Assembly: GCA_018417955.1 (NCBI GenBank)
Contig: JACTVC010000019.1
Coordinates: 744,001-808,000, forward strand
Direction: 5' to 3'
DNA: 64,000 nt
Source of the DNA: Laccaria trichodermophora
Taxonomy: Eukaryota > Basidiomycota > Agaricomycetes > Agaricales > Hydnangiaceae
Shown here: piece by piece, positions 34,118 through 46,273 of the stretch
Numbering within the stretch: position 1 is the first letter of the stretch
How the letters are laid out: each line of letters begins with the position of its first letter
The notes under the pieces: model-generated
Told to the model about the DNA's origin: nothing
Databases searched by the model: none
What the model saw: the letters and a program-made list of their open reading frames with translations, nothing else
Program-made: the position numbers and the translations under genes

Positions 34118-37020
34118 TCACGCCTGCCCGGTTCCCGTTATAACCCTTCCTTGGTCGTCAACGGCAGGAACGGAGGCGAATTGCTAGATGTACGATCTAG
34201 TCAAACCACGGCCAAAGTGCACACAAACACGAAACTCACGCTCTTGATACCGAATACCAAATTAAATGCATCGGCTTGAGCACCAGTCTTTGCTGCAGCA
34301 GCAGTCGCAGCAGTCTGCGCTTTCGCACAGATGTCCTTGGCAGACTGGTTGGCCTTGCACGAGTTGGTCAATGTGTCACAGATGAATTCTAAGGATGAAA
34401 TCAGCGGGGTAAAATGAACAGAATTGGTTATACTGACGTGTAATGATTCCAATGTTCTGAGCTGATCCGTGATTGAATGATTCTAAAGAGGAGGGTTAAT
34501 AAGCATGAAACACAGCAAAAGGACATACGTTTGTCGGTAGGTTGGAAGCTGGTTTCTTTACGTCCATCGAAACCTACTCCAAATTCAATTTGAGGTACCG
34601 TGCAGCTTCCGAAGTCCGCCGGTGCAGCAGCAGTGGGGCTCGCAGCCGGGTTTCCTGTTCCAGTAATTATACTTCCTTGGTCGTCAACAGCGGAAACGTT
34701 GGTGAAGTTCTGCACATGGGGGTCAGGCGGACCAACACAAGTCATAAGCTGGATAATTAACTTACGGTCATAATCCCAAACACTGCGTTGAAGGCATCAG
34801 CTTGGGCGCCGGTCTTTGCAGCAGCAGTCCTCGCAGCAGTTTGCGCTTTAGCACAGATGTCTTTGGCAGGTTGATTGGCTTTGCAAGAATTGGTCAACGT
34901 ATCACAGATGAATTCTAAGGATAAATGAGCAGAGCAAACTCAATTTGAGGGGATGATACTGACGTGTGATTATTCCAATATTCTGAGCTGATCCGTGGTT
35001 GTATGATTCTTGAGAAGGGTCAACGAAGTTGTGGAGTATGGAGAAAAAGGGCGTACGTTTGTCGACGGGTTGGAAGCTGGTTTCTCTCCGTCCATCGAAA
35101 CCCACGCCGAATTCGATCTGAGGAATAGAGCAGCTTCCAAAGTCGGCTGGAGCAGCAGTGGGGCTTGCAGCGGGGTTTCCTGTTCCAGTAATTATATTTC
35201 CTTGGTCGTCAACAGCAGAAACGTTGGTGAAGTTCTGCATATGAGGATCAGGCAGGTCAGCACAAGTCACAAGCTGGATGAATATAACTTACGGTCTTAA
35301 TCCCAAACACTGCGTTGAAAGCATCAGCTTGAGCGCCAGTCTTCGCAGCGGCAGTGCTAGCAGCAGTTTGTGCTTTCACACAGATGTCTTTGGCAGGTTG
35401 ATTGGCTTTGCAAGAATTGGTCAATGTATCACAGATGAACTCTAAGGATGAAATGAGCGGAGCAAACCCGATTTAAGGGGACGATACTGACGTGTGATTA
35501 TTCCAATATTCTGAGCTGATCCATGGTTGTATGATTCTTGGGAAGAGTCAACAAAGATGTGGAATATGGAGAAAAGGGGCGTACGCTTGTCGACGGGTTG
35601 GAAGCTGGTCTCTTTGCGTCCATCAAAACCCACGCCGAATTCAATTTGAGGCACAGAGCAACTTCCGAAGTCGGCTGGAGCAGCAGCAGCGGGGCTTGCA
35701 GTAGGATTGCCTGTTCCGGCAACTGAATTGCCTTGATTGTCGACTGCAGGAACGTTGACGAATTGCTGCACACGAGATCAGGTGAGCCAACAAACGCTTC
35801 GGGTTCAGACGTACAGTCTGAACTCCGAACACTGAGTTGAAGGCGTCGGCTTGAGCGCCAGTCCCAGCTGCGGCGGCAGCAGCAGCAGTCTGAGCTGTTT
35901 TGCATGTGTCCTTGGCAGCTTGATTGGCTTTGCACGAGTTGGTCAATGTATCGCATATAAATTCTTAGGGCAAAGTTAGCTCGAAGATTGGAAACAATCT
36001 ATGGGAAGGATAGGACGGGCGTACGTGTGATGATGCCGATATTCTGAGCTGATCCATGGTTAAACGAGGCTTAATCAGGAAAGTCAACAAAGTTGCGACA
36101 TCGTGAAGCAGAAAAACAAACTTTTGTCAGTGGGTTGGAAGCTGGTCTCTTTCCGCCCATCAAAACCGACTCCAAATTCGATCTGGGGGATGGAGCAACT
36201 TCCGAAATTGGCTCCGGCGGCGGCTGTGGCTGCGGATGTAGAGGAAACGACGACTGTTACTGTCGAGGTAACGGGGACGTCGTTACACGTTGATGTAGGT
36301 CTGAGGACAGTTTCAGTTGAGAGCGATATGATTTTTTATTAGTGCGACGCACTGCGCCATGGCGGCACCCCCAAATGGGAAGGTGTTGGGCTGAGCACCT
36401 TTCTTTACGGTGGCCTGTGTAGCAGGGTCAAAGAAGAGATTCGGGTCGTTGGCGGGATCCTGCGCTTGTACTAGGCCATTGAGCTGTGCATTCTTTGGTA
36501 CTTTCTGGCAGAAGACGGAATTCCGTAAGGAAGGTGGGTTCGTCGTAAAGTCCTGGAAAGTACATTCAATTCTAAACCGAGTCATAAGTCAAGAAAGCTA
36601 TGACTAACTGGAGGGGTGTTTTTCTCGACTTGACGGTACTCAACGGCAATGGCCACCATGTTGGCCTGAGTAGCAGCATCAAATTGCTTGCTTGCGTCTA
36701 TAATTTTGCATTTAAATTATAGCCGACAGACCCCCATGAATAGGGTGGAAAGTACCTATGATCGCGTCCGCCATATCTTGCTGAGTGCACTCCCCCTGCG
36801 CAGCTAGCAGGGGTGTAACAGCCTGACCGGCCAAGGTACCGCAAACCTGACCAGGGCACGCGTCTCTGAGTTTCTGAAGGACCGCAGGTTGTTCCTGGCC
36901 AAATCGTCGAGGATAAAGATAGACAGGCCGATTGTCCCTTTCTAGCAAAAACTCCCGTCCGCTAACTTGCGTTGCGAGGATGGCCAGAGCAATGTACCTG
37001 AAGCTCGACTTGGTAAGCAT
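34118..37020 (-). CDS. Secreted modular protein with four repeated exon pairs
   Basis: The start at 37020 gives a signal peptide, MLTKSSFRYIALAILATQVS. The unique N-terminal part follows: RDACPGQVCGTLAGQAVTPL, IECTFQDFTTNPPSLRNSVF and NDPNLFFDPATQATVKKGAQ. A Thr/Val-rich linker then leads to four modules. Each module encodes FGSC(S/T)(I/V)PQIEFGVGFDGR and (R/K)ETSFQP, then, after an intron, NHGSAQNIGIIT. After another intron come FICDTLTNSCKANQ and an Ala-rich GAQADAFNxVFG stretch. Linkers contain VSAVDDQG(N/S)IITGTGNPA. The final exon gives QFASVPAVDDQGRVITGTGQ and stops at 34118. The module resembles a single-module secreted family of agaricomycetes whose function I do not know. All conserved cysteines are kept, so disulphide-bonded extracellular domains are likely. 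Confidence 0.7.
34245..36240 (-). repeat. Four-unit tandem array of ~530-bp exon modules
   Basis: The FGSC-coding block occurs near 34602, 35130, 35660 and 36195, and the DTLTNSCK-coding block near 34372, 34894, 35417 and 35940. The spacing is therefore about 525-535 bp, including introns. The two middle units are most alike. Confidence 0.85.
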
Positions 37021-38222
37021 TCTGCGTAGGTTGCCTGAAAAGAAAAGACTATGATGAGGTAGGGAGAGAATAAAAAGTTGGAAAGACGCCTGGTCGTAAA
37101 GAAAGAGGAAAAAGAGGAAAAGAGGACGCTGTCACAATACAAAAGCCTGAGGTTCTCTGAACCAGGGAAACACAAAAAAGAAGACATAGTGGTCCTCGGG
37201 TTCTTATAGGTACGGTTGCTGTTGGCGGCCCCCGACGTTGCTCTCTAAACAATTAGGAACGAGCACCAGCCGATTGCCTCCGTTGATGATCTGTAGCCGT
37301 CCCTAAAGAAGCTTAACGGGTTACGGAATCATAATTCCAAACGGATGTTCCGAAAGCTCGCGTAGAGTTGTTGTGGGGGAATGTTGTCATGAGATGCCAT
37401 TGTAATCAGTTGGGTTGTGTGGTGATTTTGCAAAGCTTGGCCTGATGTCGATCAACACTCGTTGTCCTAGGTGATAGATCGTTTGAATGATCCCAATCCT
37501 GAAAGTTGATGCCTGTCGGTTCTTTCAAACAACACTCAGGCAGAAAGGTGAACAGAAGTAATCAGTTTGGGAGTGGATCTTCGAACACGAAGCACTCTGG
37601 GTGGAAGCCCAGACTGCATCGTTAATTACTTCATTGTTCCAAAATTGATTCATCAAGATTCTGTTGTCATGAAGTCAACAGTTAAAGCTAATACTATCAG
37701 ACCAATTGAAGTGGATACCCAAATGTCAATCCTTGGCGCTTAGGTTGAACCCTTTGTGAATCTCCCATCTCACGGATGAGGAGACGTGTGGCTAAAAATT
37801 CGGTTGCTCGATGAACCTGAAAAAGAACTGGATCAGAGAAACAGAATAAGCAGACATATGGGTTTCGCGCAAAACGACGCTTGCGTATACGCAAGACGAC
37901 GTACAGCAAAGGGGATCGTCTCACGCAACAGCTCCGAAACGTTGGGTAATCTACAATATGTAGAAATTACTATGTTTGCTCACCTCGCTAGTTGCCTGAC
38001 GTTGGGCAGCCAGCTGCAAGTCACGGTATTTCAGTGACCGTGGTTTCTCCCAAGCTTCAGCAAAAAGGAATTAATGGAGTTAGAAAAGCGAATTCGGTAA
38101 AAGGCAAGGCTGGCTTGAATATGAGGCAACGGTATGTGTATGTCGGCCGTGTCAGAACTCAATCAGTCGTCAAAAGATACTTTTTGCTTGCTTTGCAAAT
38201 CTATGGCACGACAAACAGTAGC
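37021..38222. other. 1.2-kb intergenic region
   Basis: This lies upstream of the secreted-protein gene and downstream of COX4. No spliced or unspliced gene, RNA or inverted repeat was recognised. Short open frames on both strands have no family features. Confidence 0.5.
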
Positions 38223-38796
38223 CTAGTGGTGGTGAGCATCGGCATGCTCTTCGCCGTGGAAATCGAGCTTGTACACTTCGAAAGAAAAAGTTTGAGAGGA
38301 GATACACGTAACGGCGCAATAAACGCTTACCTGAACCGCACTCTGTGCAGCGACCAAGTTTTTCCTTGCGTAACATGAACCAAAGAACATCATGCGAATC
38401 AGCGGGAGACCCAGAACACCCAACCATGCGTTCGACGTCCTTCATACTTTATAAATAGTTGTTAGGGTGAAATGCGTCAACATGACGCACGTAAGAAGGG
38501 ACGAGAATGGGGTCGGCTTTTGTGCCGATACGACTAGAGTCTAACGGACTATCGTCGAAGACATCGATGCCCTCCAACTCTCCAAGCAGCTGCAGACGCT
38601 CGAGACCGGTGGCCTGTTCCAAATCTGTGGGGACTTCACCAGCCTTTCCTCCTGGACCGTAAAGCTGGGGAGGAGGGGGTCCGGAAGAAACACGGACACT
38701 TGTAGAGAAAGCGCGAAGAGCAGAGGACGACGGCTTGAGTGACGCACGAGCGGCCAGGACGGCGGGACGGGCTGCACGTACAGCGTTTTTGAACAT
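38223..38796 (-). CDS. COX4: Cytochrome c oxidase subunit 4 (zinc-binding)
   Basis: This is a nuclear-encoded subunit of respiratory complex IV. Exon 1 begins MFKNAVRAARPAVLAARASL, a typical mitochondrial presequence, and continues TDLEQATGLERLQLLGELEG, IDVFDDSPLDSSRIGTKADP and ILVPSY. The intron (about 38436-38481) joins DVERMVGCSGSPADSHDVLW, then LGRCTECGS. A second intron joins VYKLDFHGEEHADAHHH and TAG. The cysteines in VGCSGSP and RCTECG are the expected Zn ligands. The predicted protein of about 155 residues matches the family. Confidence 0.9.
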
Positions 38797-38964
38797 GGCG
38801 TGCGTTGAGTAAAATCTGGCAAGTTACTTTGGTTGGCCAGGAGGTGATGTCACGGTAAGATTCGGGGTCACAGTGTGACCCGCAGATTTCCGAAGTACCA
38901 AGGCTACATTACACAGCGGACAGAGCAAACGCAAAGCAAAAAACTAAAGAATAAAGTACGACGT

Positions 38965-41472
38965 TATTGATGAAGGTCCATGGGCCTATTTTCCACGGCA
39001 GCGACAGCAACCCGCAGTTTTGCATTGAGTGCTGTTTGTTTACGAGCTGCGTCTTCTTCGCCTGTCCGGCGCATCAGTTCTGTAATATAAGTGAGTTAGT
39101 GTGAGTAGAAGCGACGAGAGGTGGGAACTGCGGGCGAGGTGCAGGAACAACAAACATCAAGATACACGACGGGTGGATGAGAGTAGGTGAAAGAATAAGG
39201 AGGAATAGAAATATGCGAACCTAGACTGCGTTCTCCAATCCACAACCGCAACTGGGCATTGCCAACCCCGTCACCAGGGCCTTTGGGGGTGGGCGTCCCA
39301 TGCATGACAGATGTACCTTTGCTCGCCTGCGTGGGTCTGGGCTGCGCCCCAAGTCCAGCAGCCAGCTGATCAGCGGTAGCAAGCATCTTCGTTGCATGGT
39401 CAGCAGCCGTATGATGGTACTGTGATGCAATGAGCGCAAGGATGAATGCTCTGAGGTGGTTATCTTGCGAATTTGTCGCTAGATGTAACGCTTGACGAAG
39501 GTAGGTCCTGTAAATATGGAAGAATTAGATATAGAAGAGTCGGAAAGGGCTTTGACCAACTTGGCAGCCAAGAACTCTGTCGATAGACATGCTTTGAAGA
39601 GGAAGCCCACAGCACCGAGCGTCACCCCTAATCTTGCGCATTCCTCTTCCAGCTCATCCGCTGTCTGCTTCAGCGCCTCCAGCTCCTGCCTGCCCTCAGA
39701 TCTATCCGTCTTCCCCCGTCTAAGGACCCCAAGTCGTACCCAAAATTCACCAGCTCTCGCAGCAACGTTTACCCACCGATCCTCAACCCCGTCATCAGCC
39801 GCTGGTGTTGGGGCCCCAGGGTCACGCTTGCGGGAGAGGTAGGCTGAGACGCGATAGCACTGTACTGCACGTTCAGTTTTCCCCAACGCATGAGCAAGGT
39901 GGGCATGATGGAGCGCAATTCGAGCTGAAAAGAACGAAAAAAGCCCATAGGTACGTGTGTGGGCGATCAACTGAGCCAGAACCTGTAAAATCTGGGGTAA
40001 GAGAACGTACAGAAGAGAGGAAGAGATCCTACGCGTTCTGCTTCGCCAAACTCACTTCGCATGATGGATACGCCTACAACCTCACAGTACAAATCAGCTT
40101 TGATCTTCCTAAGCCGCTTTTCTATCTCCTGTGCTTCCGTTTTAGAAGCCCAGACCGGCACTGAGCGAGCTCTGTTATGAGCGAGGCCATGGCGGAGAAA
40201 GTGGTTAGACGCACGAGATATCTCCTCCCTTAGCTCGTTATCGACGACAAGGAGGCCCTCATTTGCGAACACTTTTCGCTTTGGTTTCCTACCGACAGGG
40301 TCACGTTTTGCAATGCTACTAACAAGAAATCCGAGAACGTATACAATTCGTGGATGCGTGGCTTGGATATAGAGGGATTGCGAGTTTGGGAAGGTTATCT
40401 GAGTATCAGTTAACAAGAGCATAGCTTATGCTCAATCGGAAGCTCACCTCCATAATTCCACTCTGTCCAAACGCACCCAATGCGTTACCATCAAGCATTT
40501 CATGCAACATTTTTGTTCGTGTTTGGGCCTTAGTCACATCACCAATGTATGTATGGAATATGATTCCAAGGAGCAGGACGTGCACTATCAGCACCGTTTC
40601 AGCGGAAGATTGCATTGACAGTGGTGGCACAGTGCCCGTAATGCCGAGCTCTTGTTCTGCGAGGTCCAGCGACTCCAGAGCCTTGTCCCACGCTCCATCA
40701 TGTACCAAAGTCCGCAGACGCAGCACAGAAGCCATTTTGCTAACAGAGGGGTGTTGATTCCGCACGGCCAGTGTGTGTAGATCTTGGATGGCGCCTAAAG
40801 CCTTGAGGGTTGCAGTTTTAGGAGACCAGTCGACAGCAGTATTCGTTAGATTTTCAATGAGAGCGAGATGAGCTGAATAGGTGACATGCGGTGGGTCTGA
40901 AGGTAGCAGAAATGATGAGAGGAGACGTCGAAGGGTATTTTGGGCAAACTTGATATTCTGTTGGGACTTTGATAGTTGAGCCGAGAGAAGGGTGAGGTAG
41001 GGCTTGTAAAGTCGCAAAGATGGATGCTAGTTAAAAAAATGTAACCATGTTTTCTAGGAGTAAAATAGGGGATACCTTTTGGGCAATGAGAAGCTACAAC
41101 AAACGCGTTAGATGCCATTTATATCTTGGATCATCAACTACTGACCGCTTTCGTTATTGCCTTTTCTACTTCGCTTTCTATCCCGGGCTCACAAAAACCA
41201 ATCTTCGAGCCAATTTCGGCCAATCCCGCCCAAGCTCTACACTCAACATTAAAGTCCAAAGATGGTAACGCAAAACATGCTCTGAAAGCAAAAAGAGACA
41301 AGAAGAGTGATCGAGCATGCTGAGGATGTGTTGGTGGGTGGACGAGCAAGGCTGGCAGACCAAGCAAAAGAGCTGCTGGGCTCATACGCGTAGTCGGGAT
41401 TTCAAGTTCTCTACGACATTCGTCAGTGCGCTGGCGCTTGGTTGGTCGGGGATTCTCATCCACATCCATCAT
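38965..41472 (-). CDS. MAU2/SCC4-like cohesin-loader TPR protein
   Basis: In other eukaryotes MAU2/Scc4 pairs with Scc2 to load cohesin on chromatin. The start is MMDVDENPRPTKRQRTDECR, with a short nuclear-type basic motif. Next come CRAWAGLAEIGSKIGF and ALLIAQKHPSLRLYKPYLTL. Then follow helical repeats LSKSQQNIKFAQNTLRRLLS, YSAHLALIENLTN, and DGAWDKALESLDLAEQELGI. After these come FHTYIGDVTKAQTRTKMLHE, ARIALHHAHLAHALGKTERA and TEFLAAKLVKAL. The end is RLWIGERSLELMRRTGEEDA and ENRPMDLHQ*. The arrangement of TPR-like helices over the whole length and the mid-protein helix ITKMLHEMLD fit the cohesin-loader family. No single catalytic motif exists to confirm it, so an unrelated TPR protein cannot be excluded. 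Confidence 0.6.
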
Positions 41473-42138
41473 GACGGAGAAGAGCAAGATTTATGTGTCA
41501 CACAGACGCGACGTGATGTGACAGGACGCGTACAATGACGACTCTCTGAAAACCTCTTCACCACCGCGCCAATTTGGCCGCTGTGTGTCGATGAAGAACC
41601 CATATCTTATGGTTAAACTCTGATCTTGTCAACGATTTGGCCAACTATGAACGCGACTGCGAAAGCTTACCCCAAATCTCACCCTGTCTGACAATTTCAT
41701 GCCTCTCACTTTTCAGAACATCAAGGTATCTTTACTTTCACGTTTCCCCCACGAATTTATGTTTCGACAGCACTCAATGAATATTATTATTGGCAAGGAC
41801 AACCATTGGCAGTTTTGGTTTTGCAAGAGACAGGCTGAGGTGATGAAGTGGGGCTGAGATAAGTGGTCGACGAAGGGGATGAGAGTAGAATATACAGAAT
41901 TCGGACATAATTTAGATTGGAAAGATAGTAGGGTGAGGTTTACGTGCTTATCATCTTGGCTGTGTTATATCTTTGTGCTCAGCAAGTGCTCAATTTACTT
42001 GGAGTCTTTTCCTTTTAGGGCGACATAGCGGTCGAGGATCAAAGACGTTGGCGGTAATTATGTACTATGTAATAAATCCACTTTAGATACTTATAATCAT
42101 CTTCATTAAGGAGCGTGGCACGTTCGAAAAAGCAGTGT
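41473..42138. other. Intergenic, no gene seen
   Basis: This lies between the start of the MAU2-like gene and the 3' end of the wall-protein gene. No coding sequence, RNA or repeat was recognised. Confidence 0.5.
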
Positions 42139-43061
42139 TCAAACAAAGAGAGCCAAAACAGCAGCACCGACCATGCCCACAATGCCCACTTGTGCGTATT
42201 TGGAAGAGGCAGCGCTTTTCGTAGTGGCCGTGGATTTCGTCCCTGTAGAGGTGCTCGTAGAGTTGCCTGACGCGGTAGCAGCAGCAGCACCCGATGAGGT
42301 GACGCCAGTACTAGAAAACAAAACATTCAAATGGGACTCATACAAGGAGGGACGGTAAGAGTGCTCACGCCGAGGGAGCAGCGCTGGATTTTCCAACGCA
42401 GCTGATGTCAGCTATGAGAAGTTTAGGCATCGGTCTATACAATCACATTTGGTTGGGTCGGACTTACATCCTGTCAAAATGGTGAACGTGCCGGATTGAC
42501 CAACAACGCCGTTGGAATCTTTCAAGTTAAGGAAGACGGATGTTCCTGGGAAGGGAAGAGGGTAAGACCATGAACTGTATCTATAGAAAGCGCCGTATGA
42601 CTGACCAACACCAAGATTGGCGACCCATGTCACGGAGTTGCCGGTTTGCTTGCCAAAGTCGATCAGGGCAGTGGCAGAGGGTTGGTTGGCAGGGAGGATG
42701 CTGCAGAGCCATCAATAAGAGAGCATAAAGATACAATTAGTGACGTGCCTCTATGATAAAAGAAGTCGTTAGCTCATTGATGACAACAAGAAGCAGGACG
42801 TACCAAGAAGTAAGGGGCTAAAGTTAAATTTTGAGTTAATGTTTTTCACAATGTTGGGTGCGAGAAAGGCTCACAGGTTCCACCTGTCCATGTGAATTGA
42901 ATAGGTTGGCAAACGACGACGCTGACGCTAACGAACGACGATATGAGAGACAGCCAATGAAGAAAAAATGGAGGAAGTTACGGAGTGTTGACTGTAACTT
43001 GAGCGAGAACGCTGGAGGCCAAGGCCGTAACGAACGCGAGGGGAGCAAGGAAAGACTTCAT
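42139..43061 (-). CDS. Secreted GPI-anchor-type Ser/Thr-rich wall protein (Kre9/Knh1-like N-domain)
   Basis: The signal peptide is MKSFLAPLAFVTALASSVLA, ending ahead of QVTVNTP. Small exons then join VCQPIQFTWTGGTSPYFLSI, LPANQPSATALIDFGKQTGN, SVTWVANLGVGQSYGAFYRY, and FLNLKDSNGVVGQSGTFTIL. This beta-sandwich-like pattern, with its VCQP...FTWTGG start, is that of the Kre9/Knh1-type N-terminal domain found in many secreted basidiomycete proteins. A Ser/Thr/Ala-rich tail and a final hydrophobic stretch (YAQVGIVGMVGAAVLALFV) fit a GPI-anchor signal. Two exons are under 60 nt. The exact role in wall architecture is unknown. Confidence 0.7.
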
Positions 43062-43446
43062 TGTCAACGACGAAGAAAAGAGTGTAAGGATGGAGAGAAA
43101 GGTTGAAAAACTGTAGCCCTGCAACAACCCTGACAACTTCACCACCACGTCAGCTGCGGTTGCCATCAAAAATGGTAGCATGCGACTCCTAAGCGAAATG
43201 GCCAAGAACCCAAGTACCGAGAACTCTACATGAAGGTTACTTACAGACTCAAAACCAGCACATTATATATCATGAACCTCCGTTGTGGAGATACCGTTCC
43301 TCTGCAATTCACGCTTCCACGATTCACAAGCTCGTGCATTACTTAGTTCCACAAATGAAAGCAAAATAAAAGCTCCAAAACCCAAAGAAAATTCAGTCTT
43401 GTACCAAGACCATGTGAGGGGGATAGCTGAGCATAAGTAAGAACGT

Positions 43447-45870
43447 TCAGAGATAGTAACGATCCCCTATACCGCACTCGTTAAAAATCTCCAAAATTAT
43501 GACCGAAAAGCTCACCAATCTGCCCCATCCCAGGCTGCATGATCCACACTTGCCTGCCCTGTCCTTCGGGATTTCCTTCCCCTTTATAACCCTCCAGCCA
43601 TCCTTCTTGCACTCGATCGTCAACAGCACCGCACAAGACCTTTACTTCTGGAAAGGCACGGCGCAAAACAGAAATTCCACCTCCCCGCGCTACGATAAAA
43701 GTGACAAAGACGATGTGGTTTTCTTGTACCCCATGATCCAGAAGTATCCGAATGGCCATAAAAGCAGCTGCGCCAGTCCCGATCTATGGTAAAGGTGGAT
43801 TAGAAAATTAGAAGAAAGGTAGGGAATGGCATTAGACGTACTTGAGCATCAAGCAAGAATACCCACGTATCTTTCGCGAGATGGCGCAAGCGGACATAAG
43901 CGGGGAGCATGACTTGCAGTAGCATGGGTTCTCCGGTCTTTGAATCGGATTGGATGAGCAGGGAGCCGACTGGGACGTCATTGATAACTCGTTTGAAGCC
44001 ACGCTCAAGCGCACCACCCCTTCAAGGACAGGAAACAACCGTTAACATCGTCCTTTGAGATGAAATAAGTACGCCTTACGATCGCATGATCGTGACCCCG
44101 CAAATCAGCTACGAAGAGAGCTAAAAAATCAAGTCAACGAATCTCAGTGAATCGTGTCATACATCTGCATCAAGTTTCATTCCGTGTGATTCCACGCCCA
44201 CAGGAGTTACGACGGTCTTCGGAAGATACGGCAAATGTTGCAACGCATTTTCAACAAGAATCGTCGATAATCTATCCACGAAAAAGATGAAGTCCTGCCG
44301 GCTGGTTTCTTTGGACCGTAGGATAGTAAATATGCCCTATAAGCACTGAGTGATAATGTCAAGCATGCATCTGGAACCAAACCTCGAGCTGTGGCGTTTT
44401 GGGAAGAACCGCGAGGTTTAAATCTTCTAGCCTGCTTTCGGGCGAAGAGGTGCCAGACTTGGAGCGTAGGTACCGATGTGGGATGGCCATCCTTTGCCGC
44501 ATGCAGTTGGATCGCTCTTGTAGTTGTTGGCGGATATGCGTGCAAATGAGATCGATGGCTACTTCATTATTCGACCCAGGAACTATCTACAGTCATAGGG
44601 ATGAGGTACAAGGTGATCTTCGCATACGACGACGTACTATGTCAGCATGGCTTGAAGAAGGCCTGACAAAGTTGTCATATGAGGGCTTCACGTATCGAAG
44701 GTATCTATATTGAAAAAAAAGTGAGAATCAAGTCGCCTTAATGACGAATATATGTATACTGATCAAGAATGCCCTCAACGCTGCGAGCACGCTCCTTTAC
44801 GTCGCGTTTGATCCGCCGTGCAAGCATTAGGTCAGAGTCGCATTGCACAAAAACCTGGAATTGAATCACATAAATGGCGGGATAAAAAGGTTGATATGAA
44901 TTCAGCATGCCTTGAGATCATATAATGATCGCAATGCTGAATCATGAAGTGCCATAATCCCTTCCGCTAGAGCCCATTAATCACCCGGCATAGAAAGCGA
45001 CGGAAGGCACATACCAATGATAATAGTTGCGCCATAAAGATATCGTTTCTCTTCCAGTCGTTGATGCTCCGCAAATGAGTATACCGGGATATTAGATTGC
45101 TTGCAGGCTTTTAAATCCGCTAAGCACTGTATCCCTATTGTGAGAGACTTACTCAGATTTAATAAGTGAGATCATACTGCTGCAAACATGGGCATGTCAA
45201 TCGCGTCTGGATGATCAAAGTCAAGCAGATTGGCGTGTGCCAAAGCAAGCTCCTCTTCGTTATGGAATTTATAGAAACTGTCCTGATGTAGAGCCGTTTG
45301 TGAGTAGTGCAAACCAAACATCAATTTAGTCAAGAACCTGGGATAGAATAATAACAGTTGGTATGGACCCCAATTTGTGAACAATCTGCCGTGCAACATG
45401 GGTCTATATCAGAGTGAGCGTTGCACCTTACAGGGCACGCAGCAGCTTGAATATTTGACCTTGCCGCTCGCAGACCCACCTTATTCAAGCACCACTGAAC
45501 ATCCAATAAAGAGCTGAAGAAAGTAAGCTTACCTGCTACCCCGATTACGAACGCATCCGACGTTCTCTGGCCATCCTCTCCGTACCTGACGCGTCACTTG
45601 GAGGTTAATCGCGATACCAAAGTCGTGGATGGACACAAAGTCCACACAAACGGCCCGAAAGGAGACTCACCAAGGAGGTCGACCATGTGATACGAGAACT
45701 GTATTCTTCCTGGGCTGGAGGTACATTAACTCGTCCCGACGAGTAGTTTGAAAATATGGAGGGGTCGACGGTCTCTGCTCCTCAAGTTCATTCTTTATAA
45801 ACTCGTCGGGCATGAGAGTGCAACGTGGAGATTTACGAGGAATAGTTCGAGTCGGACTTGAGTCGGACAT
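43447..45870 (-). CDS. URK1: Uridine kinase with C-terminal UPRT-like domain
   Basis: The enzyme phosphorylates uridine and cytidine in the pyrimidine salvage pathway. The start MSDSSPTRTIPRKSPRCTLM is followed by a linker. The P-loop GVAGGSASGKTHVARQIV is assembled from three exons. Then come VIILSQDSFYKFHNEEE, DFDHPDAIDMP, IIIAEGIMALHD and FVQCDSDLMLARRIKRDVKE. The C-terminal half is UPRT-like: PKTPQLEGIFTILRSKETSR, GVTIMRSGGALERGFKRVI, SKTGEPMLLQVMLP, DAQIGTGAAAFMAIRILLDH and PGMGQIGDRYYL*. The usual PRPP-loop TGGS-type sequence is altered (GTGAAA), as in other fused kinases whose UPRT half may be inactive. Introns are numerous and short. The last exon encodes only GDRYYL. Confidence 0.85.
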
Positions 45871-46026
45871 GAGAAATATTGCCGTTAAAGGGTCTAATCG
45901 CTCACATGACCTGTCATGTCGACATGTGGCCTTCGCGTCGGTGATAAAAATACATCGTGTCCGCCCTCTAATCTCGAAGACTTGGATGAATCCTTTATTG
46001 CGGTACGCAATAAAAAGTACAGAAGT

Positions 46027-46116
46027 AGCCCACCGCGAGGGTCGAACTCGCAGCCTTCAGATTCACCGCCTATTAATTTAAGAGTCTGACGCTCTATCCG
46101 ATTGAGCTAGGCGGGC
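46027..46116 (-). tRNA. tRNA-Lys (CTT), intron-containing
   Basis: Reading the - strand, the acceptor arms are GCCCGCC and GGTGGGC with discriminator T. The D arm contains TAGCTCAATCGGATAGAGC. The anticodon stem TCAGA/TCTGA flanks loop CTCTTAA, giving anticodon CTT. An intron of about 16 nt follows position 37. The T arm is GCGAGTTCGACCCTCGC. A T run lies just downstream (T5 at about 46013). All arms pair well, so it is probably functional. Confidence 0.9.
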
Positions 46117-46273
46117 TTGCTGATAACGTTACATGGATGGCGTTTAGTCACAACTGTCACGCACCTTGCAGTCCCAACCTAAACTCCTTTCCTGAGATGT
46201 CTCAGGCAAATGGCTACATAATCAGACAACCTTCCCAAAGTCTTCCTCTTTTGACAGACGTTTTTACAAAAAG

